Assembly: GCF_018861705.1 (NCBI RefSeq)
Contig: NZ_JAHLEC010000014.1
Location: 1 to 57,400 of the forward strand
Source of the DNA: Clostridium psychrophilum
GTDB taxonomy: Bacteria > Bacillota > Clostridia > Clostridiales > Clostridiaceae
Reading direction: 5' to 3'
Length of the DNA stretch: 57,400 nt
Below are positions 46,379-55,262 of this stretch, piece by piece. Position numbers and translations under genes: made by a program. A model generated the notes under the pieces. The model saw nothing but the letters and a program-made list of their open reading frames with translations, did no database searches and was not told the DNA's origin. Positions within the stretch are counted from its first letter, which is position 1, and every line of letters starts with the position of its first letter.

Positions 46379-46427
46379 AAAAGTCAGAGGTTATTAATAA
46401 GATAATGATTAGTTTTTTCTGACTTTT
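46379..46427 (+). terminator. Probable terminator after the rubredoxin gene
   Basis: AAAAGTCAGA (46379-46388) pairs with TCTGACTTTT (46418-46427) around a long loop; the 3' arm ends in T residues. It lies 35 bases after the rubredoxin stop. Confidence 0.65.
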
Positions 46428-46457
46428 AAAATTTAATGTGTGTGATAAATGTACTTT

Positions 46458-46494
46458 GAGTATAGATATCAATTGATATTGATATTGATACTCA
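46458..46494. promoter_or_regulatory. Operator-like palindrome upstream of the ynfA-family gene (possible Fur-type box)
   Basis: GAGTATAGATATCAA (46458-46472) and TTGATATTGATACTC (46479-46493) are inverted with 13 of 15 pairs. The right half, TGATATTGATATTGATACTC, is built from GATATT units and resembles a Fur-family box. AT-richness lowers confidence. Confidence 0.35.
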
Positions 46495-46566
46495 TTTATG
46501 ATATAGTAAGTTGTATTAAAAATAGTTGAAAAATTTTAATGCTGTTTTTTATAAGGAGAAATACAT

Positions 46567-46902
46567 ATGGGAATAATCAAGTCAATATTTTATTTTATAT
46601 TAGCGGGACTATTTGAGATAGGAGGGGGATACCTTATATGGATATGGTTGCGTGAGGGTAAAAGCATTATATGTGCAGTTATTGGAGCGATAGCACTAAT
46701 TTTATATGGCGTAATTCCAACTCTTCAACCTCAAAATGCTAATTTTGGAAGAGTATATGCAACCTATGGTGGAATATTTATCATATTATCAGTGCTATGG
46801 GGATGGAAAGTTGATAATATAATTCCAGATAAATTTGATCTAATTGGTGGTATAATAGCTGTAATAGGAGCATTGATTATTATGTATGCTCCAAGAGGGT
46901 AG
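46567..46902 (+). CDS. YnfA-family (UPF0060) membrane protein
   Basis: This 111-residue protein has four hydrophobic helices and the family hallmarks [20 protein letters not shown] near the N-terminus and [20 protein letters not shown] in the middle. It is related to the small multidrug resistance fold; its transport role here is unknown. TAAGGAGAAA precedes the ATG. A palindromic operator-like site lies about 75 bases upstream. Confidence 0.9.
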   Translation: MGIIKSIFYFILAGLFEIGGGYLIWIWLREGKSIICAVIGAIALILYGVIPTLQPQNANFGRVYATYGGIFIILSVLWGWKVDNIIPDKFDLIGGIIAVIGALIIMYAPRG

Positions 46903-46987
46903 AATATTATTTTTATTGATTTTAATATCATACTTTACATAGCAGTAATATAGTGATATCATTAACCTAAATTAAAAACTAGTAATT

Positions 46988-47104
<117 letters not shown>

Positions 47105-47127
47105 AGAGGTGCCTTTGAATATTTATA

Positions 47128-47165
47128 CCTCTTTCATCATTATACTTTGGTGAAAGAGGCTTTTT
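47128..47165 (+). terminator. Terminator of the first SAM riboswitch
   Basis: CCTCTTTCA (47128-47136) pairs with TGAAAGAGG (47151-47159), followed by CTTTTT. The 5' arm is also the target of the antiterminator. Confidence 0.9.
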
Positions 47166-47201
47166 GTTTAGTTATATATTTAAATTAAAACTTAATATTG
47201 T

Positions 47202-47310
47202 CTTATCAAGAGAGGTGGAGGGAATGGCCCAATGAAACCCGACAACCAACATCATTTAATGATGCATGGTGTTAAATCCTGTAGCGCTTTGCAAGTTGCT
47301 GCAAGATAAG
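47202..47310 (+). ncRNA. SAM-I (S-box) riboswitch, second of two
   Basis: CTTATC/GATAAG close P1; AAGAGAGGTGGAGGGAATGG, CCCAATGAAACCCGACAACC and GGTGTTAAATCCTG form the core. AAGAATAAGTTTGG (47308-47321) can pair, with two G-U pairs, with CCAAGTTTATTCTT (47331-47344), giving an antiterminator. It lies about 95 bases after the first aptamer and directly before metN. Confidence 0.94.
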
Positions 47311-47324
47311 AATAAGTTTGGCAG

Positions 47325-47360
47325 TAGAGCCCAAGTTTATTCTTGGGTTCTATTTTTTAT
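47325..47360 (+). terminator. Terminator of the second SAM riboswitch
   Basis: TAGAGCCCAAG pairs with CTTGGGTTCTA around TTTATT, followed by TTTTTTAT. Confidence 0.9.
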
Positions 47361-47482
47361 ATGTACGAATGTTGTTACCTATATGAATTTTTATGTAATA
47401 TTAAAAAATTAGAGATGAATTATTAAAATTGAAATTTAAAATTAAAGATCAATAATTAGTATTGAAAAGGAGAAATGATATC

Positions 47483-48499
47483 ATGATCAAAGTCAACGGT
47501 GTAGGTAAAAGTTTCTCAGAGGTGAAGGTATTAAGTGATATTTCTTTTACAGTTGAGAAAGGCGATATATTTGGGGTTATTGGTCACAGTGGAGCTGGAA
47601 AATCTACTTTGCTTAGATGCTTTAATGGACTTGAAACTTACGATACAGGTTCTATTAACATAATGGGAAAAGTGGTAAAAGATCTAAGTTTGAAAGAGCT
47701 TCGAGAATTTAGAAAAGATGTGGGAGTTATATTTCAAAGTTTTAATCTTATTAACAGCAAAAACGTATTTCAAAATATAGCTTTCCCATTAGAAGTATGG
47801 GGGAAGGATAAAAGCTTTATTAAGAAAAGGGTAGATAGTTTAATTGAGCTTGTAGGACTTAAGGAAAAAGTTAGCACCAACGTAAAACAGCTTAGTGGAG
47901 GTCAAAAACAAAGAGTTGGAATTGCAAGAGCATTGGCACTTAATCCTAAGATATTACTTTGCGATGAAGCTACTTCTGCACTAGATCCTAAAACCACAAA
48001 ATCCATATTGCAGCTTTTAAGAGATATTAATAATAAATTTAACATAACAATTGTTGTAGTTACTCATCAGATGGAAGTGGTAAAAGAAATTTGTAATAAA
48101 TTTATACTTTTAGAAGGCGGCAAGATTAAAAGTCGTGGATTTACTGATGAATTATTTATTAAGCCAACTAAAGAAATGAAAATATTAATTGGTGAGGAAG
48201 AATTATTGCCTAGCGTGGGTTATAACATTAAAATATTTTTTACAAAGGAAATTACTCAGAGTTGTCTTATAACGTCATTAGCAAGGAAATTAGATATTGA
48301 TTTCTCAATAGTATGGGGAAGGCTTGAAAAATTTCGAGATAATGTAATGGGCAGTCTCATAATAAACACAACCAAAGAAAATAAGGAAAAAATAACAAAT
48401 TATCTAGATGAAAAATCTATAGAGTGGGAAATTGATAATGACTCTATACAAAATGATAATAATGATGAACAAAAAGGGGGAAGCATAAATGCTATTTAG
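47483..48499 (+). CDS. metN: Methionine ABC transporter ATPase MetN
   Basis: MetN (338 residues) drives methionine import. Walker A GHSGAGKSTLL, Q-loop FQSFNLI, signature LSGGQKQR and Walker B ILLCDEATSALD are intact. The C-terminal region (about 265-330) is the NIL domain that senses methionine inside the cell. The ATG at 47483 is preferred over an in-frame TTG at 47462, which lies over the AAGGAG site. It overlaps metI by 11 bases and is under two SAM riboswitches. Confidence 0.95.
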   Translation: MIKVNGVGKSFSEVKVLSDISFTVEKGDIFGVIGHSGAGKSTLLRCFNGLETYDTGSINIMGKVVKDLSLKELREFRKDVGVIFQSFNLINSKNVFQNIAFPLEVWGKDKSFIKKRVDSLIELVGLKEKVSTNVKQLSGGQKQRVGIARALALNPKILLCDEATSALDPKTTKSILQLLRDINNKFNITIVVVTHQMEVVKEICNKFILLEGGKIKSRGFTDELFIKPTKEMKILIGEEELLPSVGYNIKIFFTKEITQSCLITSLARKLDIDFSIVWGRLEKFRDNVMGSLIINTTKENKEKITNYLDEKSIEWEIDNDSIQNDNNDEQKGGSINAI

Positions 48500-49133
48500 T
48501 GATGTTTTATTACCTGCACTTTTAGAAACATTATACATGGTAATAGTATCCACGATGTTTACAGTAATATTAGGATTTATTGCAGCCGTTGGATTAATTA
48601 TAACTGGACCTAAGGGGTTAAAACCAAATGCTTTAATTTATAAAAGCTTAAATTTAGTAGTCAATATACTACGTTCTTTTCCATTCATTATATTAATGAT
48701 ATCTATATTTCCTTTAACGAAACTTATTACGGGAACAACAATCGGCACCAATGCAGCGATAGTTCCATTAACTCTTGGGGCAGCTCCTTTTGCTGCAAGA
48801 ATAATAGAATCCGCATTTTTAGAGGTTGATTATGGCATTATTGAGGCGGCTAAATCCTTTGGTGCAAAAAACTATCAAATTATATTGAATGTTATGTTAA
48901 AAGAGGCTATGCCATCTATAGTTCTTGGAATTACTTTAACCATAATAAATATTATAGGATACTCAGCTATGGCCGGAACAATTGGTGGTGGTGGGCTTGG
49001 TGATGTAGCTGTAAAATATGGATATTATAGATTTCAGTCAGATGTAATGATATATACTGTAATAATATTAATTGCGATAGTACAAATAATTCAAGCCTTA
49101 GGGAATTTACTTTACAGTAAAATGATAAAGTAG
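48489..49133 (+). CDS. metI: Methionine ABC transporter permease MetI
   Basis: MetI (214 residues) is the membrane permease with about five helices. The EAA loop for ATPase contact is EAAKSFGAKNYQIILNVMLK. AGGGGGAAGC precedes the ATG, which overlaps metN. The Met importer is a 2:2 complex with MetN and takes substrate from the MetQ lipoprotein. Confidence 0.95.
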   Translation: MLFSDVLLPALLETLYMVIVSTMFTVILGFIAAVGLIITGPKGLKPNALIYKSLNLVVNILRSFPFIILMISIFPLTKLITGTTIGTNAAIVPLTLGAAPFAARIIESAFLEVDYGIIEAAKSFGAKNYQIILNVMLKEAMPSIVLGITLTIINIIGYSAMAGTIGGGGLGDVAVKYGYYRFQSDVMIYTVIILIAIVQIIQALGNLLYSKMIK

Positions 49134-49260
49134 ATTTGGAATTATAAAAGTATTACAAAAATCAGGGATACAATAACAATTGTTATTTTCTAAAGAAAAA
49201 TGCACAAGGTTAATAGTCCTAACTAGTAAAGACTCAAAGAGATTAAAAGGGGGATTTAAA

Positions 49261-50061
49261 ATGAAAAAAGTATTAAGTGTATTATTATCAATAGTTGTGA
49301 TTTTCGCATTAGGCGGTTGTGGATCAAAAAAAGCGGCGGTTGTAACTGATAAAAAAGTTATTACAGTAGGGGCTTCACCAATACCTCATAAAGAAATATT
49401 AGAGGCTGCTAAACCTGTTTTAGCAAAAGCAGGATATACTCTTAAAATAGTGGAATTTACGGATTATGTAACACCAAACACAGCACTTGCTGAAAAACAA
49501 TTAGATGCTAATTTCTTTCAACATACACCTTATTTAAAGGAATTTTCTAAAGAAAAAGGACTAGATCTTACCTATACTGTAAAAGTTGAAATTGAACCTA
49601 TGGCTTTATACTCTAATAAATACAAAAAGCTCAGTGATTTAAAAAATGGAGCAAGTATTGCTATTCCCAATGATCCTACAAATGGAGCAAGAGCTCTTAG
49701 GGTACTTGAGAAAGCTGGTTTATTAAAACTTAAAAGTGGAGAGCTTATATCAAAAGTTGATATAACATCAAATCGGAAAAATTTAAAAATAACTGAATTA
49801 GACGCTCCTCAACTTCCAAGAATATTAAAAGATATGGATGCAGCAGTTATAAACTCTAATTATGCAATGGAAGCGAAATTGAAGCTCACAGATTCATTAG
49901 TAGTTGAAGCAAAGGATTCACCTTATGCAAATGTACTTGCTGTTAGAACAGAAGATAAAAATAAACCTTATATTAAAGCATTATCAAAGGCTTTAACTTC
50001 ACCAGAAGTTAAAAAATTTATTTTAGAAAAATATAAAGGTGCTGTAATTCCAGCATTTTAA
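49261..50061 (+). CDS. metQ: Methionine-binding lipoprotein MetQ
   Basis: MetQ (266 residues) is the NLPA-family substrate-binding lipoprotein. A signal peptide ends in the lipobox LGGC (Cys20), and the mature part shows ITVGASPIPHKEILEAAKPV, LDANFFQHTPYLKEF and DAAVINSNYAMEAKL, family motifs. GGGGG lies just before the ATG at 49261; an extension to 49180 would place an unrelated stretch before the signal peptide and is rejected. Confidence 0.96.
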   Translation: MKKVLSVLLSIVVIFALGGCGSKKAAVVTDKKVITVGASPIPHKEILEAAKPVLAKAGYTLKIVEFTDYVTPNTALAEKQLDANFFQHTPYLKEFSKEKGLDLTYTVKVEIEPMALYSNKYKKLSDLKNGASIAIPNDPTNGARALRVLEKAGLLKLKSGELISKVDITSNRKNLKITELDAPQLPRILKDMDAAVINSNYAMEAKLKLTDSLVVEAKDSPYANVLAVRTEDKNKPYIKALSKALTSPEVKKFILEKYKGAVIPAF

Positions 50062-50085
50062 AGAACAATTAGTATTAAAAATTAT

Positions 50086-50134
50086 AAAATCACCTTGATT
50101 TCGATTTAACAGCCGAAGACAAGGTGATTTTATT
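50086..50134 (+). terminator. Terminator of metNIQ
   Basis: AAAATCACCTTG (50086-50097) pairs perfectly with CAAGGTGATTTT (50120-50131), followed by ATTAG. Confidence 0.8.
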
Positions 50135-50272
50135 AGTTTATTAGTAAAGGATAAAATTTAATGGATGCTGATAATTTATTTTAAAAGAGGTAATATATAG
50201 TATTTATAGAATATATAATGTATACAGAACATATAATTATTTTCTTTTTAAAGAAAAACTAGGAGGTATTTT

Positions 50273-50857
50273 ATGAAAACATTAAAAGGTACAAAAACAG
50301 CTGAAAATCTTATGAAGTCATTTGCAGGTGAATCACAAGCTAGAAACAGATATACTTTTTATTCGTCTGTAGCAAAAAAAGAGGGTTATATTCAAATATC
50401 TAATGTATTTACAGAAACAGCAGGTAATGAGAAAGAGCATGCTGAAAGATTTTTTAAATTTGCAAATAAAGATTTATGTGGAGAAGTAGTTGAAATTAAT
50501 GCAACTTATCCTGTACAACTTGGGGATACTAAAGCAAATTTATTATCGGGAGCAAATGGAGAAAATGAAGAATGGTCAGATCTTTATCCATCATTTGCAG
50601 AAGTAGCGCAAAAAGAAGGCTTTACAGAAATTGCGTTACTTTTTAGAAATATTGCTAAGGTTGAAAAACATCACGAAGAAAGATATAGACGATTATTAAG
50701 CAATATAGAAAACAATAAAGTGTTCAACAAAGATGAAGTAGTTATGTGGAAATGTAGTAACTGTGGTTATTTATATGAAGGAAAAAGTGCTCCTAAATTA
50801 TGCCCAGCTTGTGAACATCCACAAGGATATTTCCAATTATTTTCTGAAAAATTTTAA
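50273..50857 (+). CDS. Rubrerythrin, first copy
   Basis: Rubrerythrin (194 residues) reduces hydrogen peroxide. The ferritin-like di-iron part has [20 protein letters not shown] and [16 protein letters not shown], with the second helix pair in [20 protein letters not shown] and VEKHHEERY. The C-terminal rubredoxin-like part has [10 protein letters not shown] and [23 protein letters not shown] precedes the ATG. It has its own terminator and is followed by a close paralogue. Confidence 0.96.
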   Translation: MKTLKGTKTAENLMKSFAGESQARNRYTFYSSVAKKEGYIQISNVFTETAGNEKEHAERFFKFANKDLCGEVVEINATYPVQLGDTKANLLSGANGENEEWSDLYPSFAEVAQKEGFTEIALLFRNIAKVEKHHEERYRRLLSNIENNKVFNKDEVVMWKCSNCGYLYEGKSAPKLCPACEHPQGYFQLFSEKF

Positions 50858-50882
50858 AACAATCTAATTATTTGTATGAAAT

Positions 50883-50927
50883 GAGATGCCCTAACTTTAG
50901 TTAAATTAAAGTTAGGGCATCTCTTAT
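50883..50927 (+). terminator. Terminator after the first rubrerythrin gene
   Basis: GAGATGCCCTAACTTTA pairs with TAAAGTTAGGGCATCTC, followed by TTATTT. It separates the two rubrerythrin genes into two transcripts. Confidence 0.9.
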
Positions 50928-50952
50928 TTAAGTTTTACATGAACATTTATTT

Positions 50953-50967
50953 GAATAATAATTATAG
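50953..50967. promoter_or_regulatory. Possible PerR-type box before the second rubrerythrin gene
   Basis: GAATAATAATTATAG is a 7-1-7 near-palindrome (ATAAT-A-ATTAT) like PerR boxes, which often precede rubrerythrins in clostridia. Such AT-rich motifs arise easily by chance here. Confidence 0.3.
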
Positions 50968-51052
50968 CATTTAGTATAAATAAATCAGGTCATATTGGTA
51001 ATAATACTAAGTATAGCTATTTTATCAACAGTGAAAAACAAGGAGGCAATTT

Positions 51053-51640
51053 ATGAAAAGTTTAAAGGGTACAGAAACTGCAGAAAATCTTATGAGAGGA
51101 CATGCAGGTGAAGCGCAAGCTAGAAATAGATATACTTATTATGCAGTTGTAGCAAAAAAGGAAGGTTACATACAAATATCTAAAATTTTTAATGAAACAG
51201 CAGAAAATGAGTTAGCGCATGCTAAAAGATTTTTTAATTTATTAAACAACGAATTTAATGGTGGAATTGTAGAAATTAATGCATCATACCCTGTAGGAAT
51301 TGGAGATACTAAGGCAAATTTATTATCGGCGGTAAATGGCGAAACAGAGGAGTGGACAAAAGTTTATCCAACATTTGAAAAAGTTGCAGAGCAAGAAGGT
51401 TTTACTGAGATTGTTAATGCATTCAAGACAGTTACTAAGGTAGAAAAACATCATGCACAGAGATTTCAAGAGTTATTAACTACATTAGAAAACAATACTA
51501 TATATCATAGAGATGAGAAAGTTTACTGGAAATGTAATAACTGTGGTTATATTTATGAGGGACAAGATGCTCCTAAGGTTTGTCCAATGTGTTTACATCC
51601 TCAAGGCTATTTTGAGGTATTAACTGATAATTCCCAATAA
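51053..51640 (+). CDS. Rubrerythrin, second copy
   Basis: This 195-residue protein has the same domains as the copy at 50273, with most of its length alignable (LKGTETAENLMRGHAGEAQA at the start; CNNCGYIYEG and CPMCLHPQGYF at the end). It arose by duplication. It also reduces peroxide; the two copies may be expressed under different conditions since a terminator lies between them. CAAGGAGGC precedes the ATG. Confidence 0.96.
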   Translation: MKSLKGTETAENLMRGHAGEAQARNRYTYYAVVAKKEGYIQISKIFNETAENELAHAKRFFNLLNNEFNGGIVEINASYPVGIGDTKANLLSAVNGETEEWTKVYPTFEKVAEQEGFTEIVNAFKTVTKVEKHHAQRFQELLTTLENNTIYHRDEKVYWKCNNCGYIYEGQDAPKVCPMCLHPQGYFEVLTDNSQ

Positions 51641-51645
51641 AGGAT

Positions 51646-51690
51646 AAAAATAACCCCCAATTTACAAAAGTATATTGGGGGTTATTTTAT
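51646..51690. terminator. Bidirectional terminator after the second rubrerythrin gene
   Basis: AAAATAACCCCCAAT pairs with ATTGGGGGTTATTTT (ending at 51688), flanked by A and T runs. It sits between convergent genes. Confidence 0.9.
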
Positions 51691-51719
51691 GCTCTATGAG
51701 AAATAATTAAGCAAAGTTA

Positions 51720-52436
51720 CTATTTGAAAATCCTTAATCTATAAGCATTAAGGGCTGTATCATAAAGTTTAGTCATTAATTTATAATTAGCATATCCACC
51801 AACTGCTGCTCCAATACCTGGAACAAGTTGCAACATTTTTGCTAAATCTATATAATCTCGATATTCTTGTTGAAAGGTTGTCCAATCAAAGGAATTTATA
51901 TCTGTAGGCAAATCTTCTACGTAAGTTTCCCAGTTTGATACTTGTGAATAGATTTCAAGCCTTCTTTTATCACTTGAAAAAGCTAATTGAAATACATATA
52001 GAATATATAGCCTTTCTTTATAATTATGTGTATCAAAACCATAAATACTAGCCATTTCAAATAAAAATTTAACTTTCAAACTTAAAAGAATAGGGAAATC
52101 GGAAAGCCCAACTAAAATTCCGGCGTATCCTGTTCCAGCGCCACTTACAGTAGCGGTACTTCTATAAAAATCAATTTTATTTTTTGCAAGAATTTCACGT
52201 TCTTCAAGGGACATATTTGTTAGTGGGGGTTTTGATGTAAATTTAGAACCAGCAAGAACTAGTTTTGCCATATTCTCAATAGAAGAATTAATAACATTCT
52301 GAACTTTACTTGGAATTAAGTTGTTCATCTTGGTTTGTAATTCTTTAGCCATGTTACTTGAAAAAGACGGTTTCTTTAACATTTTTTTTTGCCAGATAAA
52401 CATTTCTTTAAGTGCATTGTCTTCGTAGCTATTCAT
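51720..52436 (-). CDS. EcsC-family protein
   Basis: This 238-residue protein has the EcsC-family features: a basic N-terminus, a glycine-rich hydrophobic segment (STATVSGAGTGYAGILVGLS, then DFPILLSLKVKFLFEMASIY) and a conserved C-terminal VPGIGAAVGGYANYKLMTKL. EcsC in Bacillus is encoded beside an ABC exporter, but its role is unclear and no exporter is encoded here. It is downstream of a DUF1003 protein on the same strand. Confidence 0.85.
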   Translation of the reverse strand: MNSYEDNALKEMFIWQKKMLKKPSFSSNMAKELQTKMNNLIPSKVQNVINSSIENMAKLVLAGSKFTSKPPLTNMSLEEREILAKNKIDFYRSTATVSGAGTGYAGILVGLSDFPILLSLKVKFLFEMASIYGFDTHNYKERLYILYVFQLAFSSDKRRLEIYSQVSNWETYVEDLPTDINSFDWTTFQQEYRDYIDLAKMLQLVPGIGAAVGGYANYKLMTKLYDTALNAYRLRIFK

Positions 52437-52499
52437 ATTTTGCCCCCATTTAAAATTAATGTTATGTAAAAATAAGGCCTTTAATTTGTTTATAATTAA

Positions 52500-53060
52500 C
52501 TATTTTTGTGCTTGCAGTTTATCAATATATTCTACTATTTTAGCTTGGGTTTTAACTAATATTTTTTGATTATCTATTAATATATCCATTTTCTTATGTA
52601 AATCTTGAGTGATTAACTCTGATTTAAAATTTATCTTATAATCATTCTTTGATTTTATTCTATCTTTTTCTTCTTGTCTATTCTGGCTCATCATTATTAC
52701 AGGAGCTTGTATAGCTGCAGTGCAAGATAGAACTAGATTAAGTAATATAAATGGAGCTGGATCAAATAAATTTTTGAAAATAGTATTAGATATTATCCAT
52801 ATTGCAATAGTTGCCAATGCAATTATTATAAAAGCCCAACTTCCGACTGAAGCTGCTATGCTATCAGCCATCTTATTTCCGAATTTACGAGATTGGGAAG
52901 TTTCAATTGTAACATCTGCAGATATCCTATTACCCATTAATTCATGTAATAAATCTTCTTCAATAGAGTTAAAACTTTCCCCTTGGTCAATTATCTCTCG
53001 TACGAGTTTCTCAGAGTCCGAACTATCATTATCATTTTCAGTATTATCTTCATTTTCCAT
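52500..53060 (-). CDS. DUF1003-family membrane protein
   Basis: This 186-residue protein has an acidic N-terminus, a DUF1003 core with two transmembrane helices (about residues 73-91 and 100-122, WAFIIIALATIAIWIISNTI and FILLNLVLSCTAAIQAPVIM), the MMSQNRQEEKDR signature, and a coiled-coil C-terminus. Function unknown. It is 64 bases upstream of the EcsC-like gene, so the two are likely co-transcribed. Confidence 0.88.
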   Translation of the reverse strand: MENEDNTENDNDSSDSEKLVREIIDQGESFNSIEEDLLHELMGNRISADVTIETSQSRKFGNKMADSIAASVGSWAFIIIALATIAIWIISNTIFKNLFDPAPFILLNLVLSCTAAIQAPVIMMSQNRQEEKDRIKSKNDYKINFKSELITQDLHKKMDILIDNQKILVKTQAKIVEYIDKLQAQK

Positions 53061-53409
53061 AGTAATATCCTTTCTATATAAAATTTATACATCATATGGT
53101 ATAAAATATTGGCTTTTAGTTTTCTTCCTATAACTATTATACTATATTTTACATCCTGATATAATAATTAATTTATTTTTCTTTTAATATACTTGAGGCT
53201 TTACCATCAACAATAGCTTAAAATAAAGTATAATATAAGAATAAACATCTATCATATGACATTGTATCATGTAATACTATTGATAAGTTGTATAATATTT
53301 GTTAAAATAGATTGAAGACATATCAATTATTGACCCAGCGGGACATATTAATACCCACTAGGTATAATGTTTATAAAATTACCATCTACATAAGAAAGGA
53401 GATAATATT
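53061..53409. promoter_or_regulatory. Intergenic region with promoter and palindromes before the NifU-like gene
   Basis: GGGACA at 53340-53345 and TATAAT at 53363-53368 are 17 bases apart. ATACCCACTAGGTAT (53351-53365) is a 5-5-5 palindrome over the -10 and resembles the operator at 24325-24341. TGACCCAGCGGGACA (53331-53345) next to it is a second near-palindrome over the -35. Together they suggest tight repression. The left part holds the promoter of the minus-strand DUF1003 gene. Confidence 0.5.
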
Positions 53410-54102
53410 ATGATTTATTCAACAGAAGTTTCAGATATGATTTGTGTTGCTAAAGGACCTAATCATGGTTCAGCACCAATTCCTGAAGAAGGAAAATGGG
53501 TACAAAGTAAAGAGATTAAAGATATCTCAGGTTTAACACACGGGATTGGCTGGTGTGCTCCTCAACAAGGTGCATGTAAGCTTACATTAAACGTAAAAGC
53601 AGGAATAATACAAGAAGCATTAGTTGAGGTAATAGGATGCTCAGGTAGTACTCATTCAGCTGCAATGGCATCTGAAATACTTCCAGGAAAAACTATTTTA
53701 GAAGCATTAAATACAGATTTAGTTTGTGATGCAATAAACACAGCTATGAGAGAGTTATTCCTTCAAATTGTTTACGGAAGAACTCAAACTGCATTTTCAG
53801 AAGGTGGATTACCTATAGGTGCTGGACTTGAAGACTTAGGCAAAGGCCTTAGAAGTCAAGTTGGTACAATGTATGGAACACTAGCTAAGGGTTCAAGATA
53901 CTTAGAAATGGCTGAAGGTTATGTATCTAAAATTGCACTTGATAAAAATAGTGAAATAATAGGATATAAATTTATTCAACTAGGAAAAATGATGGATATG
54001 GTTAAAAAAGGTATAGATGCTAATGAAGCTATGGAAAAAGCTACTGGAACTTATGGTAGATTTGACGAAGCAGTAAAAGTAATCGACCCAAGACAAGAAT
54101 AA
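53410..54102 (+). CDS. NifU-like iron-sulfur scaffold protein
   Basis: This 230-residue protein has an N-terminal NifU/IscU-like scaffold region with candidate ligand cysteines in GIGWCAPQQGACKL and EVIGCSGSTHSAAMAS, and a C-terminal region without a familiar domain. The order and length differ from housekeeping IscU (about 130 residues). AAAGGAGAT precedes the ATG. It is 22 bases upstream of the GGGtGRT gene, a conserved pair in anaerobes. Likely in Fe-S or sulfur handling; the client is unknown. Confidence 0.8.
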   Translation: MIYSTEVSDMICVAKGPNHGSAPIPEEGKWVQSKEIKDISGLTHGIGWCAPQQGACKLTLNVKAGIIQEALVEVIGCSGSTHSAAMASEILPGKTILEALNTDLVCDAINTAMRELFLQIVYGRTQTAFSEGGLPIGAGLEDLGKGLRSQVGTMYGTLAKGSRYLEMAEGYVSKIALDKNSEIIGYKFIQLGKMMDMVKKGIDANEAMEKATGTYGRFDEAVKVIDPRQE

Positions 54103-54124
54103 TATAAAAAGGAGGAATAATTAA

Positions 54125-55126
54125 ATGGCTTTATTTGAGAGTTATGAAAGAAGAATAGATCAGATACTACCCGTACTAAGTAAGCACGGAATAAATTCAC
54201 TAGAAGAAGCAAGAAAAATTTGTGAAGATAAAGGTATCGACGTTTTTGCAATAGTTAAAGGAATTCAACCAATAGCATTTGAAAATGCTTGTTGGGCATA
54301 TACAGTTGGAGCAGCCATCGCAATTAAAAATGGTAGCAACAAAGCAGCAGATGCTGCAATATATCTTGGCGAAGGACTTCAATCATTTTGTATACCAGGT
54401 TCTGTTGCTGACGACAGAAAAGTTGGACTTGGACATGGTAACTTAGCAGCTAGATTACTTCGCGAAGAAACTAAATGCTTTGCATTTTTAGCTGGACATG
54501 AATCTTTTGCAGCTGCTGAAGGAGCAATTGGTCTTGCAAGAGCCGCTAATAAAGTAAGAACTAAACCATTAAGAGTAATATTAAACGGTCTTGGAAAAGA
54601 TGCAGCATATATAATATCAAGAGTTAATGGATTTACTTATGTTCAAACACAATTTGATTATTATACTAGCAAATTAACTACAGTTAAAGAAACAGCATTT
54701 TCAGATGGACAAAAAGCTGATGTTAGATGTTATGGAGCAGATGATGTTCGTGAAGGTGTTGCAATAATGCACTCAGAGGATGTAGATGTATCAATTACAG
54801 GAAACTCTACAAACCCAACAAGATTCCAACATCCAGTTGCTGGTATTTATAAAAAAGAAAGATTAGCAGCAGGTAAGAAATTCTTCTCAGTAGCATCAGG
54901 TGGTGGTACAGGAAGAACACTTCATCCAGATAACATGGCAGCCGGTCCTGCTTCATACGGAATGACTGATACAATGGGAAGAATGCATTCAGATGCACAA
55001 TTCGCAGGTTCGTCTTCTGTTCCAGCTCATGTTGAAATGATGGGACTAATAGGTATGGGAAATAATCCTATGGTCGGCGCTACTGTTGCAGTTGCTGTTG
55101 CAGTGGAAGAAGCAATGAACAAATAA
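54125..55126 (+). CDS. GGGtGRT protein (unknown function)
   Basis: This 333-residue protein carries the family-naming motif SGGGTGRTLHPDN (about residues 258-270). It also has a glycine-rich FCIPGSVADDRKVGLGHGNL and a C-terminal GSSSVPAHVEMMGLIGMGNN. No signal peptide is seen. The family is known by name only; it occurs next to a NifU-like protein in anaerobic bacteria. AAAGGAGG precedes the ATG. It and the NifU-like gene probably act together. Confidence 0.85.
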   Translation: MALFESYERRIDQILPVLSKHGINSLEEARKICEDKGIDVFAIVKGIQPIAFENACWAYTVGAAIAIKNGSNKAADAAIYLGEGLQSFCIPGSVADDRKVGLGHGNLAARLLREETKCFAFLAGHESFAAAEGAIGLARAANKVRTKPLRVILNGLGKDAAYIISRVNGFTYVQTQFDYYTSKLTTVKETAFSDGQKADVRCYGADDVREGVAIMHSEDVDVSITGNSTNPTRFQHPVAGIYKKERLAAGKKFFSVASGGGTGRTLHPDNMAAGPASYGMTDTMGRMHSDAQFAGSSSVPAHVEMMGLIGMGNNPMVGATVAVAVAVEEAMNK

Positions 55127-55216
55127 AATTATTTTGCTTACCAATAATAAAAATCCACATCTTATAATTAACTTTTAAAAACTTGAAATAAAGTTTGGAA
55201 AGAATAGATGACGGAC

Positions 55217-55262
55217 AAGCCCTGAATTTAGCTAATACATGCTAAATTCAGGGCTTTTATTT
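55217..55262 (+). terminator. Terminator after the GGGtGRT gene
   Basis: AAGCCCTGAATTTAGC pairs perfectly with GCTAAATTCAGGGCTT, followed by TTATTTTT. Confidence 0.9.
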
